52,394 bases of DNA, from positions 1 to 52,394 of the forward strand of contig JAMCWB010000031.1 in the NCBI GenBank assembly GCA_023475025.1, in the 5' to 3' direction. The notes under the pieces were generated by a model. It was given only the letters and a program-made list of their open reading frames with translations, ran no database searches and was not told the DNA's origin. The first letter of the stretch is position 1, and each line of letters opens with the position of its first letter. This DNA is from Gammaproteobacteria bacterium (GTDB lineage: Bacteria > Pseudomonadota > Gammaproteobacteria > Pseudomonadales > Pseudomonadaceae). A program made the position numbers and the translations under genes. This document shows, piece after piece, positions 7,627 through 14,925 of this stretch.

Positions 7627-9877
7627 GCACCTTGCCCAGCCCCATGTTGCGCAGGGCCATATGCAGGGTACTCTGCACCAGAAAGGGATTATCGATTTCC
7701 AGTGCCTCGTTGAGCAGGGCGCGGGCATCGCTCAGGCGAATCTGACGCAGCAACCATTTGACCTTGGGCAGGTTGGTGGCATTCATCGACAACACGTCAC
7801 AGCCCATCGCCATCAGCAAGACAGCCGCGGCCGGGTCACCGGCCATCTCGCCGCACACACTCATCGGCTTGCCCGCATCGCGGCAGGCCGTGGCAATTTT
7901 CATCAAGGCCTGCAGTACCGCCGGATGCAATGAGTGGTAGATATCGGCAACCCGCGGGTTGTTGCGATCTACCGCCAGCAGGTATTGGGTCAGGTCATTG
8001 GTGCCAACTGAGAGAAAGTCGACCAGCTGCACCAGTTCACGGGCCTGATAGACCGCTGCTGGCACTTCAATCATCACGCCGACCGGCGGCATGGGTACAT
8101 CAAAACCTTCGTCACAGATTTCACTGTGTGCACGGTGAATCAGGTGTAAGGCTTCTTCAACTTCATACACGCTACTGATCATCGGCAGCATGATGCGCAG
8201 ATTATTCAAACCCTGGCTGGCCTTGAGCATGGCCCTTACCTGTACCAGGAAGATTTCCGGGTGATCCAGGGTAACCCGGATCCCCCGCCAACCGAGGAAG
8301 GGATTGTCCTCCTTGATCGGGAAATAGGTCAGCGCCTTGTCACCACCAATATCCAGGGTACGCATGGTCACCGGCAGCGGATGAAAGGCCTCCAGCTGCT
8401 CGCGATACGTGGCCTGTTGTTCCTTTTCACTGGGGAAGCGGTCCTGCACCATGAAGGGCACTTCGGTACGGTAGAGGCCAACCCCTTCTGCGCCACGATC
8501 CAGTGAACGCGCCACATCGGCAAACAACCCGGTATTCACCCACAGCGGCATGCGGTGGCCATCAACGGTTACGCAAGGCACCTCACGCAGCTTTTCCAGC
8601 CCTTGCACCAGCTCCTTTTCTTCCTGCACCAGATCCATGTAGTGCCGACGCAGTTCGGCTGAGGGGTTGGAGTACACCTCACCCTGGCTGCCATCCACAA
8701 TCAGCTCCATGCCATCCATGCGGGTATAGGGCAGGTCAACTGCCCCCATGACCGTGGGCACGCCCATGGCGCGGGCCAGAATGGCAACGTGGGAACTGCC
8801 TGAACCTAACACCGATACCAGGCCGGCCAGCTTTTCCTTGGGCACCTCGCCAAGCATGGCCGGGGAAATTTCCTCGCTGACCAGAATGGTCTGCTCGGGG
8901 TAGACCCGATCTTCCTGGCCTGCCTCCTGCAGATAGGCAAGAATGCGCCGGCCAAGATCCCTGACATCCGAGGCACGCTCACGCAGGTAGGGATCATCCA
9001 TCATTTCAAAACGATTGACATGATCACTGATGACCTGACGCAAAGAGCCCTGTGCCCACTGCCCGGTCTGGATAATGGCCACCACTTCGCTACCCAGCGC
9101 GGCATCGTCCAGCATCATCAGATAGACATCGAAGAGGGCTAGCTCCTCCGGGCGCAGCTGGGTCGAAAGGGTTTTCGACAAGTCCTGCATATCGGTGCGC
9201 ACGGCACTGATGGCATGGCGGAACAGTTCCAGTTCGGCACCTATGTCGCTGACCGTCTTGTCCGGCACCGCACCCAGATCAGCCGGTGGCAGAATGACCA
9301 CAGCCTGACCAATGGCAAAGCCCGGGGCTCCGGGCACGGCATCAAAGCGGGTGTCCTGCACCGCTTCACCACCCCAGCCCAGACCGTCGATAGAGCCGGT
9401 GGCTTCAGCGTGAGCAATAACCCCGGCCAGCTGGGCACTCATGGTGACCAGAAAAGACTCTTCACCCTCATCAAACTCGCGACGTTCTTTCTGCTGCACC
9501 ACCAACACGCCCATGACCCGGCGATGGTGAATGATGGGTACACCGAGAAAGGAGGCAAAACGTTCTTCGCCGGTTTCGGCAAAATAGCGAAAGCGCGGGT
9601 GTGCTGCTGCGTCCTGCAGGTTCACCGGCTCTTCGCGTGCACCGACGTAACCGATCAGACCCTCATTGGAGGCCAGGCTGACTATGCCGACAGCATCCTT
9701 GTTAAGCCCTTCGGTGGCCATCAAGACATAGCGGGCGGTATCCGGGTTGTACAGATAGACCGAGCACACCTCGGTGCCCATGGCCTCTTTGACGCGCTGC
9801 ACAATAATATCCAGGGCCGCTGTCAGATCTCTGGCAACGTTTACTTCCTGGACGATACGGCGCAGCGTATTGAGCAT
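7610..9877 (-). CDS. ptsP: Phosphoenolpyruvate-protein phosphotransferase of the nitrogen PTS (EI-Ntr)
   Basis: Autophosphorylates from phosphoenolpyruvate and passes the phosphate to NPr and EIIA-Ntr, linking nitrogen, potassium and stress regulation. It has 755 residues: an N-terminal GAF sensor (about 1-165), then the EI domains. These include the swivelling domain with phospho-His in GSGSSHVAILARAMGVPT, and the PEP-binding barrel with EVPFMVQDRFPSE, MRTLDIGGDK, the FLSVGTNDLTQYLLAVDR run and the catalytic VCGEMAGDP. I chose ATG 9877 (MLNTLRRIVQEVN) because GGAG stands nine bases ahead and Pseudomonas homologues begin there. ATG 9883 overlaps the rppH stop as ATGA and is the alternative. 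Transcribed with rppH. Confidence 0.95.
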   Translation of the reverse strand: MLNTLRRIVQEVNVARDLTAALDIIVQRVKEAMGTEVCSVYLYNPDTARYVLMATEGLNKDAVGIVSLASNEGLIGYVGAREEPVNLQDAAAHPRFRYFAETGEERFASFLGVPIIHHRRVMGVLVVQQKERREFDEGEESFLVTMSAQLAGVIAHAEATGSIDGLGWGGEAVQDTRFDAVPGAPGFAIGQAVVILPPADLGAVPDKTVSDIGAELELFRHAISAVRTDMQDLSKTLSTQLRPEELALFDVYLMMLDDAALGSEVVAIIQTGQWAQGSLRQVISDHVNRFEMMDDPYLRERASDVRDLGRRILAYLQEAGQEDRVYPEQTILVSEEISPAMLGEVPKEKLAGLVSVLGSGSSHVAILARAMGVPTVMGAVDLPYTRMDGMELIVDGSQGEVYSNPSAELRRHYMDLVQEEKELVQGLEKLREVPCVTVDGHRMPLWVNTGLFADVARSLDRGAEGVGLYRTEVPFMVQDRFPSEKEQQATYREQLEAFHPLPVTMRTLDIGGDKALTYFPIKEDNPFLGWRGIRVTLDHPEIFLVQVRAMLKASQGLNNLRIMLPMISSVYEVEEALHLIHRAHSEICDEGFDVPMPPVGVMIEVPAAVYQARELVQLVDFLSVGTNDLTQYLLAVDRNNPRVADIYHSLHPAVLQALMKIATACRDAGKPMSVCGEMAGDPAAAVLLMAMGCDVLSMNATNLPKVKWLLRQIRLSDARALLNEALEIDNPFLVQSTLHMALRNMGLGKVLSQTR

Positions 9878-9879
9878 CT

Positions 9880-10371
9880 TCATCCGCTCCGGGGACTGTT
9901 CAGTGGCAGGCGGGGTGCCAGCTCTTTCATTGCCCGCCGGTAGACATCGCGCTTGAAAGCCACCACCTGACCCAGCGGATACCAATAGCTGACCCAGCGC
10001 CAACCATCAAACTCGGGTTTGGCACTGCGGGTCATGCAGACCTGCTCGTCCGGCGTTTTCAGCTGCAACAGAAACCATTTCTGCTTCTGGCCGATGCAGA
10101 CGGGCTGCGAGTTGTTGCGCACCAGGCGCTGCGGTAAACGGTAGCGAAGCCAGCCGCGGGTACAGGCAAGGATATCGACATCCTCAGGCATCAGGCCGAC
10201 TTCTTCATGCAATTCACGAAACAGGGCCTGTTCCGGGCTTTCGTTACGCTGGATGCCACCCTGCGGAAACTGCCAGGCGTCCTGACCGATACGACGCGCC
10301 CACAGCACCTGCCCCAACCCGTTGGTCAGGATGATGCCTACATTGGGACGAAAACCATCGGAGTCGATCAC
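9880..10371 (-). CDS. rppH: RNA pyrophosphohydrolase
   Basis: Removes pyrophosphate from 5'-triphosphate (or dinucleoside-capped) mRNA ends and so starts 5'-dependent decay. 163 residues with a complete Nudix box at 38-60 (GGI...[17 protein letters not shown]). The N-terminal [15 protein letters not shown] and [11 protein letters not shown] are typical of RppH/YgdP. The start is GTG. The gene lies just upstream of ptsP, a pairing conserved across Pseudomonas and Enterobacteria. Confidence 0.95.
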   Translation of the reverse strand: MIDSDGFRPNVGIILTNGLGQVLWARRIGQDAWQFPQGGIQRNESPEQALFRELHEEVGLMPEDVDILACTRGWLRYRLPQRLVRNNSQPVCIGQKQKWFLLQLKTPDEQVCMTRSAKPEFDGWRWVSYWYPLGQVVAFKRDVYRRAMKELAPRLPLNSPRSG

Positions 10372-10496
10372 AACCGCTACCCTTCTTTAATATACTGCCT
10401 GCATTGTTCCACAAAGACGCGCGGCGCAGCAATTGCATATAATGCCCGTTGCCTGTCAACCTGTGATTTATTCCCCCTTTACCTATGGAGTCTGCC

Positions 10497-11150
10497 GTGG
10501 CCCTTGCGATTTTCGATCTCGACAATACCCTGCTTGGTGGTGACAGTGATCACCTGTGGGGCGAGTTCATTGTTGAACAACGCATTGTCGACCCTGAAAG
10601 CTACAAGGCGCAGAACGATGCCTTTTTCAATGACTACCTGGCCGGCCGGCTGGATATCCAGGTCTACCTGAGCTTTTGCCTGCGCCCGCTGGCCGAGCAC
10701 TCTCCGGAGCAGCTGGCCGCCTGGCATGCGCAGTTCATGCGAGAAAAAATCGAACCCATCATGCTGCCTGCCGCGCGTGAGTTGATCCAGAAGCACCGTG
10801 ATGCCGGCGATACGGTAATGATCATTACCGCGACCAACCGTTTCGTTACTGCACCGATTGCTCAGGCCTTTGGTATTGATATCCTGCTGGCAACCGAATG
10901 CGAAAAGGTCGACGGTCGCTACACCGGTCACAGTACGGATATTCCCTGCTTCCGTGATGGTAAGGTCACGCGGCTGGATCGCTGGATGCTGGAAAACAGC
11001 CAGACGCTGGATGACAGTTGGTTCTACAGTGACTCGATCAACGACCTGCCCTTGCTATCGTTAGTCGACCACCCCGTCGCCGTCGACCCCGACGACAAAC
11101 TCCGCGCTCATGCTGAAGCCAATGGTTGGCAGGTGTTGAGTTTGCGTTGA
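10497..11150 (+). CDS. HAD-IB phosphatase, likely histidinol-phosphate phosphatase
   Basis: 217-residue HAD hydrolase of the SerB-like IB class. Motif I is FDLDNTLLGG (Asp7 nucleophile, Asp9), the cap domain carries DSDHLWGEF, motif II is IITATN, and motif III/IV is DSWFYSDSINDLPLL. In P. aeruginosa the homologue beside rppH (PA0335) has been reported to be the histidinol-phosphate phosphatase; assigning that here is inference from family and synteny. GTG 10497 is preferred over ATG 10485. The sequence ATGGAG at 10485-10490 itself supplies the GGAG ribosome site six bases before the GTG, and nothing comparable precedes the ATG. Confidence 0.85.
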   Translation: MALAIFDLDNTLLGGDSDHLWGEFIVEQRIVDPESYKAQNDAFFNDYLAGRLDIQVYLSFCLRPLAEHSPEQLAAWHAQFMREKIEPIMLPAARELIQKHRDAGDTVMIITATNRFVTAPIAQAFGIDILLATECEKVDGRYTGHSTDIPCFRDGKVTRLDRWMLENSQTLDDSWFYSDSINDLPLLSLVDHPVAVDPDDKLRAHAEANGWQVLSLR

Positions 11151-11206
11151 ACCTTGACTCTTAATCACTAATCGAAGATCTGTAGCTTCTGGATTTGTGC
11201 CTTGGC

Positions 11207-11309
11207 GGCATCGGGGCAGGCCTTGGCTGGACACGCAGCAAGTACGTCCCTGTAGCTCGTCTGCGGCATCCCTGCCGCAGACGGTCCAGCCAAGGCCTGC
11301 CCCGATGCC
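11207..11309. repeat. Nested palindrome element A
   Basis: Perfect 25-base inverted repeat (11207-11231 against 11285-11309) enclosing 53 bases. Inside, next to the right arm, is a perfect 10-bp hairpin CGTCTGCGGC/GCCGCAGACG (11258-11283, 6-base loop). The rest of the interior holds TACGTCCCTGTAGCTCG. The interior matches that of element B on the opposite strand at 48 of 53 positions (counted by eye), while the arms are unrelated in sequence. It lies between the convergent HAD gene and rlmI, 57 bases past the HAD stop. Confidence 0.9.
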
Positions 11310-11402
11310 TCCTCATCAGCTCCGTGCACCCTGCACGCAAAAGCAAAAGCAAAATTCCGACGCAGTCTCTGGTTTTGAAAATCGGCCACACAAAGACATA
11401 TA

Positions 11403-11513
11403 CAGGTGCGGCGGGGTTGCCCGGTACGGGACCGTCTGCGGCAGGGACGCCGCAGACGAGCTACAGGGACGTATTCACCGCGTGTCCCGTACCGGGCAAC
11501 CCCGCCGCACCTG
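11403..11513. repeat. Nested palindrome element B
   Basis: Perfect 30-base inverted repeat (11403-11432 against 11484-11513) enclosing 51 bases. The interior is an inverted copy of that in element A, with hairpin CGTCTGCGGC/GCCGCAGACG at 11433-11458, then AGCTACAGGGACGTATTCAC and the GCGTG that runs into the right arm. A further 9-base pair, GAAAATCGG/CCGATTTTC (11377-11385, 11530-11538), encloses the whole element. The order is arm, hairpin, conserved tail, arm. Confidence 0.9.
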
Positions 11514-11539
11514 GCACACAAACCAAACACCGATTTTCA

Positions 11540-11556
11540 GCCGGGCAAAGCCCGGC
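11540..11556. terminator. GC hairpin between element B and rlmI
   Basis: Stem GCCGGGC/GCCCGGC with a 3-base AAA loop, 31 bases beyond the rlmI stop on the minus strand. No long T run is present on either strand, so its terminator role is tentative. Confidence 0.35.
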
Positions 11557-11586
11557 CGCTTTAAATAGAAGATGACGGAACAAGTA

Positions 11587-12780
11587 CTAAACCGGCAACA
11601 CCCGACAAAACAGCGACTTGATATAGCCGGTTTCCGGAATCGCTGGATGCAGCGGGTGGTCAGGGCCCTGGAAGCCGCGCTCAGTGATGACCAGGTGACG
11701 GTCCAGATGACGCGCAGAGGCGTTGAGAATGTCGCGCAGGGTATTTTCTTCCAGGTGCATGGAGCAGGAGGCGGAGACCAGAATGCCGTCCTTGTTGAGA
11801 AGGCGCATGGCCTGCTCGTTCAGACGTCGATAGGCCTGCTCACCGTTGCGCTTGTCCTTGCGTTTCTTGATAAAGGCCGGCGGATCAGCGATCACCACAT
11901 CAAACTTTTCCCCGGCCTGCTTCAACTCACGCAAGGCATCGAGCACATTACCCTCCACCACCGCCATCTTGTCGGCCACGCCATTGAGCGCCGCATTATG
12001 CTCGACCAGGTCCAGTGCCGGCGCAGAAATATCCACGCACATCACCTCACTGGCACCGAAGACGGCCGCCTGCACGCCCCAACCGCCAATGTAACTGAAC
12101 AGATCCAGCACCCGCTTACCCTCGACATAAGGCGCCAGGCGCGCACGATTCATGCGGTGATCGTAAAACCAACCGGTTTTCTGACCACCCCAAACCGGAG
12201 CCTCAAAGCGCACACCGTTCTCTTCCAGCGCAACGCGTTCCGGCACCTCGCCAAAGGCCGCTTCAACGTAGGCCGGCAAGTCTTCCTGCTTACGCGCGCC
12301 ACTGTCATTCTTGAACAGGATGCCCGTCGGCTTGAGCACCTGTACCAGCGCATCGACAATTTCACCGCGTACGCGCTCCATACCGGGCGTCGCAATCTGC
12401 ACCACCAGATAATCACCGAAACGATCGACTACCAGGCCGGGTAGCAGGTCTGCATCACCGTATACCAAACGGTAAAATGGTTTATCGAACAGACGCTCAC
12501 GCAGCGCCAGCGCCACCTTGAAGCGGTGCACCAGCAATGACTTGCCCAATGGATGCTGGACATCGCGTCCGTGCAAGCGGGCGCATATCAGGTTGTTAGG
12601 GCTGACGCACGCCAGCCCCAACGGCTTGCCTGTGGCCGTTTCCACCTGCACTTCCTGGCCGGCGCTGAAGGCTGTCAATGGCGTCTGGGCAATATCGACC
12701 TCATTGCTGAACACCCACAGGTGCCCCCCTTTCAGACGGCGATCACTGTTGGCTTTCAAACGCAAACTGGGCAAGCTCAT
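11587..12780 (-). CDS. rlmI: 23S rRNA m5C1962 methyltransferase
   Basis: SAM-dependent methylase of the RlmI/YccW family, 397 residues (E. coli RlmI has 396). An N-terminal PUA domain (about 1-80; LKANSDRRLKGGHLWVFSNEV) is followed by an EEHEE-type region and a Rossmann methylase. The latter has VLDLFSYIGGWGVQAA as SAM motif I, VIADPPAF as motif IV and SASCSMH carrying the candidate catalytic cysteine. Start ATG 12780 has GGAG six bases upstream; upstream in-frame codons add 21 residues foreign to the family. It is transcribed alone, divergent from the HDOD gene. Confidence 0.9.
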   Translation of the reverse strand: MSLPSLRLKANSDRRLKGGHLWVFSNEVDIAQTPLTAFSAGQEVQVETATGKPLGLACVSPNNLICARLHGRDVQHPLGKSLLVHRFKVALALRERLFDKPFYRLVYGDADLLPGLVVDRFGDYLVVQIATPGMERVRGEIVDALVQVLKPTGILFKNDSGARKQEDLPAYVEAAFGEVPERVALEENGVRFEAPVWGGQKTGWFYDHRMNRARLAPYVEGKRVLDLFSYIGGWGVQAAVFGASEVMCVDISAPALDLVEHNAALNGVADKMAVVEGNVLDALRELKQAGEKFDVVIADPPAFIKKRKDKRNGEQAYRRLNEQAMRLLNKDGILVSASCSMHLEENTLRDILNASARHLDRHLVITERGFQGPDHPLHPAIPETGYIKSLFCRVLPV

Positions 12781-12898
12781 AACACACTCCGGAATCTGGC
12801 AGACCGAGAAATTCGACCATATCGGCATTATACAGGGTGCCAAGGCAGTCAGTCTGCGGCTACACTCTCAAGCCTAGGCCGAATCAATGGAAGCAGTC

Positions 12899-13783
12899 AT
12901 GACCGATGACCTGACCGAAGAACAGATCCGTAATGCCCTGCAGGGTATCAGCGTTCCCCCACAGCCACAGATCATGGTTGACCTGCAAATGGAACAGGTC
13001 ATGCCCGACCCGGACCTGAAGGCCATCGCCCGCTTGATCAGCCAGGACCCAGGCTTGTCTGGCAGCCTGTTGAAAATCGTCAACTCGCCCTTCTTCGGCC
13101 TGTCCAACCGCATCAGCTCGATCCAGCAAGCGGTCAATCTGCTCGGGGCTAACAAGGTGGTCAACATCGTCAACGCCCAGTCGATTCGCGGCGAGCTGAC
13201 CGATGAAAATATCGTCAACCTCAATCGTTTCTGGGACAGCGCGCAGGACATTGCCATGACCTGCATGACCCTGGCCAAACAACTCGGCTGCTTGCCGCCC
13301 GATGAAGCCTATGCCCTGGGGCTGTTCCATAACTGCGGCATCCCGCTGATGCTCAGCCGCTTTCCGGATTACATCCAGGTCATGGAGGATTCCTACGCGC
13401 AGAGCGAGGCACGTATTGTCGATGTGGAAAACCAGCGCCTGAACACCAACCATGCGGTAGTTGGCTACTTCACCGCCAAGTCATGGCTACTGCCGCGCCA
13501 CCTCTGTGAGGCCATTGCCAGCCATCACAATGCGCGGCAGATCTTTATCGAAGACGGCACCAAGGATGCGGCGCTGAAAAACCAGCTTGCCGTGCTGAAA
13601 ATGGCCGAACATATCTGCCAGGCCTACCGTACGCTGGGCAACCAGTCGGTTGATCACGAATGGAATCTGGTGGGTGACGGCATTCTGGAATATATCGGCT
13701 TGTCCGAATACGACTTTGAGAACCTGGAAGCCACCTGCCGCGAGATGATGACCAGTGGTGAAGGCCGCTATTATCACGACTGA
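12899..13783 (+). CDS. HDOD domain signalling protein
   Basis: 294-residue single-domain HDOD protein, a family of non-catalytic HD-like modules that act in signalling. The HD-like core reads ALGLFHNCGIPL where true HD enzymes have HD, so hydrolase activity is unlikely. Also seen are LISQDPGLSGSLLKIVNSPFFG and ISSIQQAVNLLG, family hallmarks. There is no partner output domain. ATG 12899 (GGAAGC six bases upstream) is preferred over ATG 12887, which has no ribosome site. Confidence 0.87.
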   Translation: MTDDLTEEQIRNALQGISVPPQPQIMVDLQMEQVMPDPDLKAIARLISQDPGLSGSLLKIVNSPFFGLSNRISSIQQAVNLLGANKVVNIVNAQSIRGELTDENIVNLNRFWDSAQDIAMTCMTLAKQLGCLPPDEAYALGLFHNCGIPLMLSRFPDYIQVMEDSYAQSEARIVDVENQRLNTNHAVVGYFTAKSWLLPRHLCEAIASHHNARQIFIEDGTKDAALKNQLAVLKMAEHICQAYRTLGNQSVDHEWNLVGDGILEYIGLSEYDFENLEATCREMMTSGEGRYYHD

Positions 13784-13825
13784 CCGCCTACATGATTGCG
13801 CGTTAAAAGCGCCAAGGAGACCTAC

Positions 13826-14347
13826 ATGACAACCCCATTGGTACTTACCGTCATTTCTGCTGACAAGCCCGGATTGGTGGAAAGCATTGCCCAGGTCATC
13901 AACCAGCATGGTGGCAACTGGCTGGAAAGTCGTATGGCACGCATGGCCGGGCAATTTGCCGGGATTCTGCGTGTAGACGTGGCCAGCGATGCCGTCGAGC
14001 CCCTGCGGGTAGACCTGGAAAACCTGACCAGCCTGGGTATCAACGTACAGGTTGCCATCAGCGGCCAGGCCGATGAGCCCGCCCAGCAGCACCTGCTGAT
14101 GACCCTGCTTGGCAATGACCGCCCGGGGATCGTGCATGAGGTATCGCAGATCCTCGCCCGTCACGGGGTCAATGTCGAGCAACTGGAAACCGAATGCACC
14201 ACCGCACCGATGAGTTCGGACATGCTGTTCAAGGCGCGTGCGCAATTGGGCATCTGGCCGCAGACCGATCTGGATAATCTGCGCGCCGACCTTGAAGGCC
14301 TGGCCGATGATCTTATGGTTGAACTGCTGGATTTCGAGTCAGACTGA
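13826..14347 (+). CDS. gcvR: GcvR-like double ACT domain protein
   Basis: 173 residues with two ACT domains: LVLTVISADKPGLVESIAQV (about 5-85) and LLMTLLGNDRPGIVHEVSQIL (about 92-165). In E. coli GcvR binds glycine and antagonises the activator GcvA, controlling the glycine cleavage operon. That role here is inferred from the family. The window also carries gcvT/H/P 13 kb away, but no gcvA-like gene is seen. AAGGAG stands six bases before ATG 13826. Other double-ACT proteins of unknown ligand would look similar. Confidence 0.75.
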   Translation: MTTPLVLTVISADKPGLVESIAQVINQHGGNWLESRMARMAGQFAGILRVDVASDAVEPLRVDLENLTSLGINVQVAISGQADEPAQQHLLMTLLGNDRPGIVHEVSQILARHGVNVEQLETECTTAPMSSDMLFKARAQLGIWPQTDLDNLRADLEGLADDLMVELLDFESD

Positions 14348-14470
14348 TTCCAGATTGGCAGAAATACCCTTTCAGCTGGCATCGAAGCATGTGTCAGCAG
14401 GTTCTCAGATGTATTGACTAAGTTGATACTCAGCATCAGACTCAGCTGATTGTTCACGGATTCCCTTTCC

Positions 14471-14869
14471 ATGCCCGCTCACCCTGCGCAGCACACGCCC
14501 CATGCAAGAGGTCACCTGCTGCCAGGCTGTTGGTTGCCTTTGACCTGGCTGTTGCTGGCTGCCCTGGCTTTCAGCATCAACGCCGTGTCTTTTGGTACCA
14601 GAGCGGCTGCGGACTCTGGTTTTATCGACCAGATTGAACAGCTGATTTTCGCTGGCAACGGTGACCATGCCCGCTTACCGATGCGGCTTGGCAATGCTCC
14701 TGCTGATGCCGACAATGATCCACAACAGGAGTGGCAAAGCCACCCACCTGCTCCAGCGTTCGCAGCTCTCGCCCTAGCAGCCGAGCATGACTTAACCACG
14801 CCCGGCGCGAACTACGCCCGCTCTCCCCGCCACTCACCGCAAGCCCCCCGCGCGCCACCCCTTGCCTGA
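14471..14869 (+). CDS. Small single-span membrane protein, function unknown
   Basis: 132 residues, not recognised. One strong hydrophobic segment (about 17-40; LPLTWLLLAALAFSINAVSF) follows a short His/Pro-rich N terminus, so it is a signal anchor or uncleaved signal. The rest is Ala/Pro-rich and ends PQAPRAPPLA, vaguely like the tail of DUF2946 proteins, but the cysteine motifs of that family are missing. It sits 56 bases upstream of a fused SecDF on the same strand and is probably co-transcribed with it. ATG 14471 was chosen over TTG 14450. Coding status is plausible but unproven. Confidence 0.5.
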   Translation: MPAHPAQHTPHARGHLLPGCWLPLTWLLLAALAFSINAVSFGTRAAADSGFIDQIEQLIFAGNGDHARLPMRLGNAPADADNDPQQEWQSHPPAPAFAALALAAEHDLTTPGANYARSPRHSPQAPRAPPLA

Positions 14870-14925
14870 TCCCGACTGACCCACCTTCTCGTTGGTTTAC
14901 ACGACGTTATTGTCGAGGATTACGC

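Noticed and set aside
11161..11575. Four overlapping open frames of 76-126 codons on both strands between the HAD gene and rlmI
   Set aside because: They are open only because the palindromes are GC-rich and repeated. The predicted peptides are low-complexity Arg/Pro/Cys runs that echo each other, and no ribosome site fits. The DNA-level repeats explain them.
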